From: Micromussa lordhowensis
Lineage: Eukaryota > Cnidaria > Anthozoa > Scleractinia > Lobophylliidae
Direction: 5' to 3'
Length of the DNA: 64,000 nucleotides
NCBI GenBank assembly: GCA_964020085.1
Contig: CAXHUQ010000427.1
Location: 25,968-89,967, forward strand
Shown: one piece after another, positions 12,201-25,600 of the stretch
Layout: every line of letters begins with the position of its first letter
Position numbering within the stretch: position 1 is the stretch's first letter
The notes under the pieces: model-generated
Databases searched by the model: none
The model's input: the letters and a program-made list of their open reading frames with translations, nothing else
What the model was told of the DNA's origin: nothing
Made by a program: the position numbers and the translations under genes

Positions 12201-15200
12201 GGTCCGGGTCCACATGCAAAGTTTCGGAGCTGCGCGACATCTCGCACTATGCTAACCAGCCCGTTTGCTAATTAGCCGAACTTTGCGCGCGTCGCAACTT
12301 TGCAAACTAATACCACCAAAGCACTCCCGGGGTCGGTCCGGGTCCAAATGCGAAGTATCGGAGCTGCGCGAAATCTCCCACTATGCTAATCAGCCCGCAG
12401 ATCCCCAGGCGTGGCCGGCTGGCTGACTCGTTAGCCGAGCTTGACGCGTGTCGCAACTTGGCAAACTAATGGCACCAAAGCACTCCTGGGGTGGGTCCGG
12501 GTCCACATGCAAAGTTTCGGAGCTGCGCGACATCTCGCACTATGCTAACCAGCCCGTTTGCTAATTAGCCGAACTTTGCGCGCGTCGCAACTTTGCAAAC
12601 TAATACCACCAAAGCACTCCCGGGGTCGGTCCGGGTCCAAATGCGAAGTATCGGAGCTGCGCGAAATCTCCTACTATGCTAATCAGCCCGCAGATCCCCA
12701 GGCGTGGCCGGCTGGCTGACTCGTTAGCCGAGCTTGACGCGTGTCGCAACTTGGCAAACTAATGGCACCAAAGCACTCCTGGGGTGGGTCCGGGTCCACA
12801 TGCAAAGTTTCGGAGCTGCGCGACATCTCGCACTATGCTAACCAGCCCGTTTGCTAATTAGCCGAACTTTGCGCGCGTCGCAACTTTGCAAACTAATACC
12901 ACCAAAGCACTCCCGGGGTCGGTCCGGGTCCAAATGCGAAGTATCGGAGCTGCGCGAAATCTCCCACTATGCTAATCAGCCCGCAGATCCCCAGGCGTGG
13001 CCGGCTGGCTGACTCGTTAGCCGAGCTTGACGCGTGTCGCAACTTGGCAAACTAATGGCACCAAAGCACTCCTGGGGTGGGTCCGGGTCCACATGCAAAG
13101 TTTCGGAGCTGCGCGACATCTCGCACTATGCTAACCAGCCCGTTTGCTAATTAGCCGAACTTTGCGCGCGTCGCAACTTTGCAAACTAATACCACCAAAG
13201 CACTCCCGGGGTCGGTCCGGGTCCAAATGCGAAGTATCAGAGCTGCGCGAAATCTCCCACTATGCTAATCAGCCCGCAGATCCCCAGGCGTGGCCGGCTG
13301 GCTGACTCGTTAGCCGAGCTTGACGCGTGTCGCAACTTGGCAAACTAATGGCACCAAAGCACTCCTGGGGTGGGTCCGGGTCCACATGCAAAGTTTCGGA
13401 GCTGCGCGACATCTCGCACTATGCTAACCAGCCCGTTTGCTAATTAGCCGAACTTTGCGCGCGTCGCAACTTTGCAAACTAATACCACCAAAGCACTCCC
13501 GGGGTCGGTCCGGGTCCAAATGCGAAGTATCGGAGCTGCGCGAAATCTCCCACTATGCTAATCAGCCCGCAGATCCCCAGGCGTGGCCGGCTGGCTGACT
13601 CGTTAGCCGAGCTTGACGCGTGTCGCAACTTGGCAAACTAATGGCACCAAAGCACTCCTGGGGTGGGTCCGGGTCCACATGCAAAGTTTCGGAGCTGCGC
13701 GACATCTCGCACTATGCTAACCAGCCCGTTTGCTAATTAGCCGAACTTTGCGCGCGTCGCAACTTTGCAAACTAATACCACCAAAGCACTCCCGGGGTCG
13801 GTCCGGGTCCAAATGCGAAGTATCGGAGCTGCGCGAAATCTCCCACTATGCTAATCAGCCCGCAGATCCCCAGGCGTGGCCGGCTGGCTGACTCGTTAGC
13901 CGAGCTTGACGCGTGTCGCAACTTGGCAAACTAATGGCACCAAAGCACTCCTGGGGTGGGTCCGGGTCCACATGCAAAGTTTCGGAGCTGCGCGACATCT
14001 CGCACTATGCTAACCAGCCCGTTTGCTAATTAGCCGAACTTTGCGCGCGTCGCAACTTTGCAAACTAATACCACCAAAGCACTCCCGGGGTCGGTCCGGG
14101 TCCAAATGCGAAGTATCGGAGCTGCGCGAAATCTCCCACTATGCTAATCAGCCCGCAGATCCCCAGGCGTGGCCGGCTGGCTGACTCGTTAGCCGAGCTT
14201 GACGCGTGTCGCAACTTGGCAAACTAATGGCACCAAAGCACTCCTGGGGTGGGTCCGGGTCCACATGCAAAGTTTCGGAGCTGCGCGACATCTCGCACTA
14301 TGCTAACCAGCCCGTTTGCTAATTAGCCGAACTTTGCGCGCGTCGCAACTTTGCAAACTAATACCACCAAAGCACTCCCGGGGTCGGTCCGGGTCCAAAT
14401 GCGAAGTATCGGAGCTGCGCGAAATCTCCCACTATGCTAATCAGCCCGCAGATCCCCAGGCGTGGCCGGCTGGCTGACTCGTTAGCCGAGCTTGACGCGT
14501 GTCGCAACTTGGCAAACTAATGGCACCAAAGCACTCCTGGGGTGGGTCCGGGTCCACATGCAAAGTTTCGGAGCTGCGCGACATCTCGCACTATGCTAAC
14601 CAGCCCGTTTGCTAATTAGCCGAACTTTGCGCGCGTCGCAACTTTGCAAACTAATACCACCAAAGCACTCCCGGGGTCGGTCCGGGTCCAAATGCGAAGT
14701 ATCGGAGCTGCGCGAAATCTCCCACTATGCTAATCAGCCCGCAGATCCCCAGGCGTGGCCGGCTGGCTGACTCGTTAGCCGAGCTTGACGCGTGTCGCAA
14801 CTTGGCAAACTAATGGCACCAAAGCACTCCTGGGGTGGGTCCGGGTCCACATGCAAAGTTTCGGAGCTGCGCGACATCTCGCACTATGCTAACCAGCCCG
14901 TTTGCTAATTAGCCGAACTTTGCGCGCGTCGCAACTTTGCAAACTAATACCACCAAAGCACTCCCGGGGTCGGTCCGGGTCCAAATGCGAAGTATCGGAG
15001 CTGCGCGAAATCTCCTACTATGCTAATCAGCCCGCAGATCCCCAGGCGTGGCCGGCTGGCTGACTCGTTAGCCGAGCTTGACGCGTGTCGCAACTTGGCA
15101 AACTAATGGCACCAAAGCACTCCTGGGGTGGGTCCGGGTCCACATGCAAAGTTTCGGAGCTGCGCGACATCTCGCACTATGCTAACCAGCCCGTTTGCTA

Positions 15201-16409
15201 ATTAGCCGAACTTTGCGCGCGTCGCAACTTTGCAAACTAATACCACCAAAGCACTCCCGGGGTCGGTCCGGGTCCAAATGCGAAGTATCGGAGCTGCGCG
15301 AAATCTCCCACTATGCTAATCAGCCCGCAGATCCCCAGGCGTGGCCGGCTGGCTGACTCGTTAGCCGAGCTTGACGCGTGTCGCAACTTGGCAAACTAAT
15401 GGCACCAAAGCACTCCTGGGGTGGGTCCGGGTCCACATGCAAAGTTTCGGAGCTGCGCGACATCTCGCACTATGCTAACCAGCCCGTTTGCTAATTAGCC
15501 GAACTTTGCGCGCGTCGCAACTTTGCAAACTAATACCACCAAAGCACTCCCGGGGTCGGTCCGGGTCCAAATGCGAAGTATCGGAGCTGCGCGAAATCTC
15601 CCACTATGCTAATCAGCCCGCAGATCCCCAGGCGTGGCCGGCTGGCTGACTCGTTAGCCGAGCTTGACGCGTGTCGCAACTTGGCAAACTAATGGCACCA
15701 AAGCACTCCTGGGGTGGGTCCGGGTCCACATGCAAAGTTTCGGAGCTGCGCGACATCTCGCACTATGCTAACCAGCCCGTTTGCTAATTAGCCGAACTTT
15801 GCGCGCGTCGCAACTTTGCAAACTAATACCACCAAAGCACTCCCGGGGTCGGTCCGGGTCCAAATGCGAAGTATCGGAGCTGCGCGAAATCTCCCACTAT
15901 GCTAATCAGCCCGCAGATCCCCAGGCGTGGCCGGCTGGCTGACTCGTTAGCCGAGCTTGACGCGTGTCGCAACTTGGCAAACTAATGGCACCAAAGCACT
16001 CCTGGGGTGGGTCCGGGTCCACATGCAAAGTTTCGGAGCTGCGCGACATCTCGCACTATGCTAACCAGCCCGTTTGCTAATTAGCCGAACTTTGCGCGCG
16101 TCGCAACTTTGCAAACTAATACCACCAAAGCACTCCCGGGGTCGGTCCGGGTCCAAATGCGAAGTATCGGAGCTGCGCGAAATCTCCCACTATGCTAATC
16201 AGCCCGCAGATCCCCAGGCGTGGCCGGCTGGCTGACTCGTTAGCCGAGCTTGACGCGTGTCGCAACTTGGCAAACTAATGGCACCAAAGCACTCCTGGGG
16301 TGGGTCCGGGTCCACATGCAAAGTTTCGGAGCTGCGCGACATCTCGCACTATGCTAACCAGCCCGTTTGCTAATTAGCCGAACTTTGCGCGCGTCGCAAC
16401 TTTGCAAAC

Positions 16410-19400
16410 TAATATCACCAAAGCACTCCCGGGGTCGGTCCGGGTCCAAATGCGAAGTATCGGAGCTGCGCGAAATCTCCCACTATGCTAATCAGCCCGC
16501 AGATCCCCAGGCGTGGCCGGCTGGCTGACTCGTTAGCCGAGCTTGACGCGTGTCGCAACTTGGCAAACTAATGGCACCAAAGCACTCCTGGGGTGGGTCC
16601 GGGTCCACATGCAAAGTTTCGGAGCTGCGCGACATCTCGCACTATGCTAACCAGCCCGTTTGCTAATTAGCCGAACTTTGCGCGCGTCGCAACTTTGCAA
16701 ACTAATACCACCAAAGCACTCCCGGGGTCGGTCCGGGTCCAAATGCGAAGTATCGGAGCTGCGCGAAATCTCCCACTATGCTAATCAGCCCGCAGATCCC
16801 CAGGCGTGGCCGGCTGGCTGACTCGTTAGCCGAGCTTGACGCGTGTCGCAACTTGGCAAACTAATGGCACCAAAGCACTCCTGGGGTGGGTCCGGGTCCA
16901 CATGCAAAGTTTCGGAGCTGCGTGACATCTCGCACTATGCTAACCAGCCCGTTTGCTAATTAGCCGAACTTTGCGCGCGTCGCAACTTTGCAAACTAATA
17001 CCACCAAAGCACTCCCGGGGTCGGTCCGGGTCCAAATGCGAAGTATCGGAGCTGCGCGAAATCTCCCACTATGCTAATCAGCCCGCAGATCCCCAGGCGT
17101 GGCCGGCTGGCTGACTCGTTAGCCGAGCTTGACGCGTGTCGCAACTTGGCAAACTAATGGCATCAAAGCACTCCTGGGGTGGGTCCGGGTCCACATGCAA
17201 AGTTTCGGAGCTGCGCAACATCTCGCACTATGCTAACCAGCCCGTTTGCTAATTAGCCGAACTTTGCGCGCGTCGCAACTTTGCAAACTAATACCACCAA
17301 AGCACTCCCGGGGTCGGTCCGGGTCCAAATGCGAAGTATCGGAGCTGCGCGAAATCTCCCACTATGCTAATCAGCCCGCAGATCCCCAGGCGTGGCCGGC
17401 TGGCTGACTCGTTAGCCGAGCTTGACGTGTGTCGCAACTTGGCAAACTAATGGCACCAAAGCACTCCTGGGGTGGGTCCGGGTCCACATGCAAAGTTTCG
17501 GAGCTGCGCGACATCTCGCACTATGCTAACCAGCCCGTTTGCTAATTAGCCGAACTTTGCGCGCGTCGCAACTTTGCAAACTAATACCACCAAAGCACTC
17601 CCGGGGTCGGTCCGGGTCCAAATGCGAAGTATCGGAGCTGCGCGAAATCTCCCACTATGCTAATCAGCCCGCAGATCCCCAGGCGTGGCCGGCTGGCTGA
17701 CTCGTTAGCCGAGCTTGACGCGTGTCGCAACTTGGCAAACTAATGGCACCAAAGCACTCCTGGGGTGGGTCCGGGTCCACATGCAAAGTTTCGGAGCTGC
17801 GCGACATCTCGCACTATGCTAACCAGCCCGTTTGCTAATTAGCCGAACTTTGCGCGCGTCGCAACTTTGCAAACTAATACCACCAAAGCACTCCCGGGGT
17901 CGGTCCGGGTCCAAATGCGAAGTATCGGAGCTGCGCGAAATCTCCCACTATGCTAATCAGCCCGCAGATCCCCAGGCGTGGCCGGCTGGCTGACTCGTTA
18001 GCCGAGCTTGACGCGTGTCGCAACTTGGCAAACTATTGGCACCAAAGCACTCCTGGGGTGGGTCCGGGTCCACATGCAAAGTTTCGGAGCTGCGCGACAT
18101 CTCGCACTATGCTAACCAGCCCGTTTGCTAATTAGCCGAACTTTGCGCGCGTCGCAACTTTGCAAACTAATACCACCAAAGCACTCCCGGGGTCGGTCCG
18201 GGTCCAAATGCGAAGTATCGGAGCTGCGCGAAATCTCCCACTATGCTAATCAGCCCGCAGATCCCCAGGCGTGGCCGGCTGGCTGACTCGTTAGCCGAGC
18301 TTGACGCGTGTCGAAACTTGGCAAACTAATGGCACCAAAGCACTCCTGGGGTGGGTCCGGGTCCACATGCAAAGTTTCGGAGCTGCGCGACATCTCGCAC
18401 TATGCTAACCAGCCCGTTTGCTAATTAGCCGAACTTTGCGCGCGTCGCAACTTTGCAAACTAATATCACCAAAGCACTCCCGGGGTCGGTCCGGGTCCAA
18501 ATGCGAAGTATCGGAGCTGCGCGAAATCTCCCACTATGCTAATCAGCCCGCAGATCCCCAGGCGTGGCCGGCTGGCTGACTCGTTAGCCGAGCTTGACGC
18601 GTGTTGCAACTTGGCAAACTAATGGCACCAAAGCACTCCTGGGGTGAGTCCGGGTCCACATGCAAAGTTTCGGAGCTGCGCGACATCTCGCACTATGCTA
18701 ACCAGCCCGTTTGCTAATTAGCCGAACTTTGCGCGCGTCGCAACTTTGCAAACTAATACCACCAAAGCACTCCCGGGGTCGGTCCGGGTCCAAATGCGAA
18801 GTATCGGAGCTGCGCGAAATCTCCCACTATGCTAATCAGCCCGCAGATCCCCAGGCGTGGCCGGCTGGCTGACTCGTTAGCCGAGCTTGACGCGTGTCGC
18901 AACTTGGCAAACTAATGGCACCAAAGCACTCCTGGGGTGGGTCCGGGTCCACATGCAAAGTTTCGGAGCTGCGTGACATCTCGCACTATGCTAACCAGCC
19001 CGTTTGCTAATTAGCCGAACTTTGCGCGCGTCGCAACTTTGCAAACTAATACCACCAAAGCACTCCCGGGGTCGGTCCGGGTCCAAATGCGAAGTATCGG
19101 AGCTGCGCGAAATCTCCCACTATGCTAATCAGCCCGCAGATCCCCAGGCGTGGCCGGCTGGCTGACTCGTTAGCCGAGCTTGACGCGTGTCGCAACTTGG
19201 CAAACTAATGGCATCAAAGCACTCCTGGGGTGGGTCCGGGTCCACATGCAAAGTTTCGGAGCTGCGCAACATCTCGCACTATGCTAACCAGCCCGTTTGC
19301 TAATTAGCCGAACTTTGCGCGCGTCGCAACTTTGCAAACTAATACCACCAAAGCACTCCCGGGGTCGGTCCGGGTCCAAATGCGAAGTATCGGAGCTGCG

Positions 19401-19632
19401 CGAAATCTCCCACTATGCTAATCAGCCCGCAGATCCCCAGGCGTGGCCGGCTGGCTGACTCGTTAGCCGAGCTTGACGTGTGTCGCAACTTGGCAAACTA
19501 ATGGCACCAAAGCACTCCTGGGGTGGGTCCGGGTCCACATGCAAAGTTTCGGAGCTGCGCGACATCTCGCACTATGCTAACCAGCCCGTTTGCTAATTAG
19601 CCGAACTTTGCGCGCGTCGCAACTTTGCAAAC
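16410..19632. repeat. Four-dimer block duplicated at 2051 bp (7-dimer) offset
   Basis: Five private variants recur exactly 2051 bp apart: TAATATCACC (16415 and 18466), GCGTGACATC (16923 and 18974), GGCATCAAAG (17163 and 19214), GCGCAACATC (17217 and 19268) and GACGTGTGTC (17428 and 19479). The copies are therefore 16410-17581 and 18461-19632. Each copy also has its own later changes: 18036 and 18313 lie in the dimers just after copy 1, 18605 and 18647 within copy 2. The simplest reading is one 7-dimer tandem duplication followed by fresh point mutations or partial conversion. Confidence 0.88.
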
Positions 19633-22600
19633 TAATACCACCAAAGCACTCCCGGGGTCGGTCCGGGTCCAAATGCGAAGTATCGGAGCTGCGCGAAATC
19701 TCCCACTATGCTAATCAGCCCGCAGATCCCCAGGCGTGGCCGGCTGGCTGACTCGTTAGCCGAGCTTGACGCGTGTCGCAACTTGGCAAACTAATGGCAC
19801 CAAAGCACTCCTGGGGTGGGTCCGGGTCCACATGCAAAGTTTCGGAGCTGCGCGACATCTCGCACTATGCTAACCAGCCCGTTTGCTAATTAGCCGAACT
19901 TTGCGCGCGTCGCAACTTTGCAAACTAATACCACCAAAGCACTCCCGGGGTCGGTCCGGGTCCAAATGCGAAGTATCGGAGCTGCGCGAAATCTCCCACT
20001 ATGCTAATCAGCCCGCAGATCCCCAGGCGTGGCCGGCTGGCTGACTCGTTAGCCGAGCTTGACGCGTGTCGCAACTTGGCAAACTAATGGCACCAAAGCA
20101 CTCCTGGGGTGGGTCCGGGTCCACATGCAAAGTTTCGGAGCTGCGCGACATCTCGCACTATGCTAACCAGCCCGTTTGCTAATTAGCCGAACTTTGCGCG
20201 CGTCGCAACTTTGCAAACTAATACCACCAAAGCACTCCCGGGGTCGGTCCGGGTCCAAATGCGAAGTATCGGAGCTGCAGGAAATCTCCCACTATGCTAA
20301 TCAGCCCGCAGATCACCAGGCGTGGCCGGCTGGCTGACTCGTTAGCCGAGCTTGACGCGTGTCGCAACTTGGCAAACTAATGGCACCAAAGCACTCCTGG
20401 GGTGGGTCCGGGTCCACATGCAAAGTTTCGGAGCTGCGCGACATCTCGCACTATGCTAACCAGCCCGTTTGCTAATTAGCCGAACTTTGCGCGCGTCGCA
20501 ACTTTGCAAACTAATACCACCAAAGCACTCCCGGGGTCGGTCCGGGTCCAAATGCGAAGTATCGGAGCTGCGCGAAATCTCCCACTATGCTAATCAGCTC
20601 GCAGATCCCCAGGCGTGGCCGGCTGGCTGACTCGTTAGCCGAGCTTGACGCGTGTCGCAACTTGGCAAACTAATGGCACCAAAGCACTCCTGGGGTGGGT
20701 CCGGGTCCACATGCAAAGTTTCGGAGCTGCGCGACATCTCGCACTATGCTAACCAGCCCGTTTGCTAATTAGCCGAACTTTGCGCGCGTCGCAACTTTGC
20801 AAACTAATACCACCAAAGCACTCCCGGGGTCGGTCCGGGTCCAAATGCGAAGTATCGGAGCTGCGCGAAATCTCCCACTATGCTAATCAGCCCGCAGATC
20901 CCCAGGCGTGGCCGGCTGGCTGACTCGTTAGCCGAGCTTGACGCGTGTCGCAACTTGGCAAACTAATGGCACCAAAGCACTCCTGGGGTGGGTCCGGGTC
21001 CACATGCAAAGTTTCGGAGCTGCGCGACATCTCGCACTATGCTAACCAGCCCGTTTGCTAATTAGCCGAACTTTGCGCGCGTCGCAACTTTGCAAACTAA
21101 TACCACCAAAGCACTCCCGGGGTCGGTCCGGGTCCAAATGCGAAGTATCGGAGCTGCGCGAAATCTCCCACTATGCTAATCAGCCCGCAGATCCCCAGGC
21201 GTGGCCGGCTGGCTGACTCGTTAGCCGAGCTTGACGCGTGTCGCAACTTGGCAAACTAATGGCACCAAAGCACTCCTGGGGTGGGTCCGGGTCCACATGC
21301 AAAGTTTCGGAGCTGCGCGACATCTCGCACTATGCTAACCAGCCCGTTTGCTAATTAGCCGAACTTTGCGCGCGTCGCAACTTTGCAAACTAATACCACC
21401 AAAGCACTCCCGGGGTCGGTCCGGGTCCAAATGCGAAGTATCGGAGCTGCGCGAAATCTCCCACTATGCTAATCAGCCCGCAGATCCCCAGGCGTGGCCG
21501 GCTGGCTGACTCGTTAGCCGAGCTTGACGCGTGTCGCAACTTGGCAAACTAATGGCACCAAAGCACTCCTGGGGTGGGTCCGGGTCCACATGCAAAGTTT
21601 CGGAGCTGCGCGACATCTCGCACTATGCTAACCAGCCCGTTTGCTAATTAGCCGAACTTTGCGCGCGTCGCAACTTTGCAAACTAATACCACCAAAGCAC
21701 TCCCGGGGTCGGTCCGGGTCCAAATGCGAAGTATCGGAGCTGCGCGAAATCTCCCACTATGCTAATCAGCCCGCAGATCCCCAGGCGTGGCCGGCTGGCT
21801 GACTCGTTAGCCGAGCTTGACGCGTGTCGCAACTTGGCAAACTAATGGCACCAAAGCACTCCTGGGGTGGGTCCGGGTCCACATGCAAAGTTTCGGAGCT
21901 GCGCGACATCTCGCACTATGCTAACCAGCCCGTTTGCTAATTAGCCGAACTTTGCGCGCGTCGCAACTTTGCAAACTAATACCACCAAAGCACTCCCGGG
22001 GTCGGTCCGGGTCCAAATGCGAAGTATCGGAGCTGCGCGAAATCTCCCACTATGCTAATCAGCCCGCAGATCCCCAGGCGTGGCCGGCTGGCTGACTCGT
22101 TAGCCGAGCTTGACGCGTGTCGCAACTTGGCAAACTAATGGCACCAAAGCACTCCTGGGGTGGGTCCGGGTCCACATGCAAAGTTTCGGAGCTGCGCGAC
22201 ATCTCGCACTATGCTAACCAGCCCGTTTGCTAATTAGCCGAACTTTGCGCGCGTCGCAACTTTGCAAACTAATACCACCAAACCACTCCCGGGGTCGGTC
22301 CGGGTCCAAATGCGAAGTATCGGAGCTGCGCGAAATCTCCCACTATGCTAATCAGCCCGCAGATCCCCAGGCGTGGCCGGCTGGCTGACTCGTTAGCCGA
22401 GCTTGACGCGTGTCGCAACTTGGCAAACTAATGGCACCAAAGCACTCCTGGGGTGGGTCCGGGTCCACATGCAAAGTTTCGGAGCTGCGCGACATCTCGC
22501 ACTATGCTAACCAGCCCGTTTGCTAATTAGCCGAACTTTGCGCGCGTCGCAACTTTGCAAACTAATGCCACCAAAGCACTCCCGGGGTCGGTCCGGGTCC

Positions 22601-25600
22601 AAATGCGAAGTATCGGAGCTGCGCGAAATCTCCCACTATGCTAATCAGCCCGCAGATCCCCAGGCGTGGCCGGCTGGCTGACTCGTTAGCCGAGCTTGAC
22701 GCGTGTCGCAACTTGGCAAACTAATGGCACCAAAGCACTCCTGGGGTGGGTCCGGGTCCACATGCAAAGTTTCGGAGCTGCGCGACATCTCGCACTATGC
22801 TAACCAGCCCGTTTGCTAATTAGCCGAACTTTGCGCGCGTCGCAACTTTGCAAACTAATACCACCAAAGCACTCCCGGGGTCGGTCCGGGTCCAAATGCG
22901 AAGTATCGGAGCTGCGCGAAATCTCCCACTATGCTAATCAGCCCGCAGATCCCCAGGCGTGGCCGGCTGGCTGACTCGTTAGCCGAGCTTGACGCGTGTC
23001 GCAACTTGGCAAACTAATGGCACCAAAGCACTCCTGGGGTGGGTCCGGGTCCACATGCAAAGTTTCGGAGCTGCGCGACATCTCGCACTATGCTAACCAG
23101 CCCGTTTGCTAATTAGCCGAACTTTGCGCGCGTCGCAACTTTGCAAACTAATACCACCAAAGCACTCCCGGGGTCGGTCCGGGTCCAAATGCGAAGTATC
23201 GGAGCTGCGCGAAATCTCCCACTATGCTAATCAGCCCGCAGATCCCCAGGCATGGCCGGCTGGCTGACTCGTTAGCCGAGCTTGACGCGTGTCGCAACTT
23301 GGCAAACTAATGGCACCAAAGCACTCCTGGGGTGGGTCCGGGTCCACATGCAAAGTTTCGGAGCTGCGCGACATCTCGCACTATGCTAACCAGCCCGTTT
23401 GCTAATTAGCCGAACTTTGCGCGCGTCGCAACTTTGCAAACTAATACCACCAAAGCACTCCCGGGGTCGGTCCGGGTCCAAATGCGAAGTATCGGAGCTG
23501 CGCGAAATCTCCCACTATGCTTATCAGCCCGCAGATCCCCAGGCGTGGCCGGCTGGCTGACTCGTTAGCCGAGCTTGACGCGTGTCGCAACTTGGCAAAC
23601 TAATGGCACCAAAGCACTCCTGGGGTGGGTCCGGGTCCACATGCAAAGTTTCGGAGCTGCGCGACATCTCGCACTATGCTAACCAGCCCGTTTGCTAATT
23701 AGCCGAACTTTGCGCGCGTCGCAACTTTGCAAACTAATACCACCAAAGCACTCCCGGGGTCGGTCCGGGTCCAAATGCGAAGTATCGGAGCTGCGCGAAA
23801 TCTCCCACTATGCTAATCAGCCCGCAGATCCCCAGGTGTGTCCGGCTGGCTGACTCGTTAGCCGAGCTTGACGCGTGTCGCAACTTGGCAAACTAATGGC
23901 ACCAAAGCACTCCTGGGGTGGGTCCGGGTCCACATGCAAAGTTTCGGAGCTGCGCGACATCTCGCACTATGCTAACCAGCCCGTTTGCTAATTAGCCGAA
24001 CTTTGCGCGCGTCGCAACTTTGCAAACTAATACCACCAAACCACTCCCGGGGTCGGTCCGGGTCCAAATGCGAAGTATCGGAGCTGCGCGAAATCTCCCA
24101 CTATGCTAATCAGCCCGCAGATCCCCAGGCGTGGCCGGCTGGCTGACTCGTTAGCCGAGCTTGACGCGTGTCGCAACTTGGCAAACTAATGGCACCAAAG
24201 CACTCCTGGGGTGGGTCCGGGTCCACATGCAAAGTTTCGGAGCTGCGCGACATCTCGCACTATGCTAACCAGCCCGTTTGCTAATTAGCCGAACTTTGCG
24301 CGCGTCGCAACTTTTTAAACTAATACCACCAAAGCACTCCCGGGGTCGGTCCGGGTCCAAATGCGAAGTATCGGAGCTGCGCGAAATCTCCCACTATGCT
24401 AATCAGCCCGCAGATCCCCAGGCGTGGCCGGCTGGCTGACTCGTTAGCCGAGCTTGACGCGTGTCGCAACTTGGCAAACTAATGGCACCAAAGCACTCCT
24501 GGGGTGGGTCCGGGTCCACATGCAAAGTTTCGGAGCTGCGCGACATCTCGCACTATGCTAACCAGCCCGTTTGCTAATTAGCCGAACTTTGCGCGCGTCG
24601 CAACTTTGCAAACTAATACCACCAAAGCACTCCCGGGGTCGGTCCGGGTCCAAATGCGAAGTATCGGAGCTGCGCGAAATCTCCCACTATGCTAATCAGC
24701 CCGCAGATCCCCAGGCGTGGCCGGCTGGCTGACTCGTTAGCCGAGCTTGACGCGTGTCGCAACTTGGCAAACTAATGGCACCAAAGCACTCCTGGGGTGG
24801 GTCCGGGTCCACATGCAAAGTTTCGGAGCTGCGCGACATCTCGCACTATGCTAACCAGCCCGTTTGCTAATTAGCCGAACTTTGCGCGCGTCGCAACTTT
24901 GCAAACTAATACCACCAAAGCACTCCCGGGGTCGGTCCGGGTCCAAATGCGAAGTATCGGAGCTGCGCGAAATCTCCCACTATGCTAATCAGCCCGCAGA
25001 TCCCCAGGCGTGGCCGGCTGGCTGACTCGTTAGCCGAGCTTGACGCGTGTCGCAACTTGGCAAACTAATGGCACCAAAGCACTCCTGGGGTGGGTCCGGG
25101 TCAGCATGCAAAGTTTCGGAGCTGCGCGACATCTCGCACTATGCTAACCAGCCCGTTTGCTAATTAGCCGAACTTTGCGCGCGTCGCAACTTTGCAAACT
25201 AATACCACCAAAGCACTCCCGGGGTCGGTCCGGGTCCAAATGCGAAGTATCGGAGCTGCGCGAAATCTCCCACTATGCTAATCAGCCCGCAGATCCCCAG
25301 GCGTGTCCGGCTGGCTGACTCGTTAGCCGAGCTTGACGCGTGTCGCAACTTGGCAAACTAATGGCACCAAAGCACTCCTGGGGTGGGTCCGGGTCCACAT
25401 GCAAAGTTTCGGAGCTGCGCGACATCTCGCACTATGCTAACCAGCCCGTTTGCTAATTAGCCGAACTTTGCGCGCGTCGCAACTTAGCAAACTAATACCA
25501 CCAAAGCACTCCCGGGGTCGGTCCGGGTCCAAATGCGAAGTATCGGAGCTGCGCGAAATCTCCCACTATGCTAATCAGCCCGCAGATCCCCAGGCGTGGC

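Noticed and set aside
17950..18135. 61-codon open frame on the plus strand in the satellite
   Set aside because: Created by one private change at 18036 (TAA to TAT) that removes a stop found in other units.
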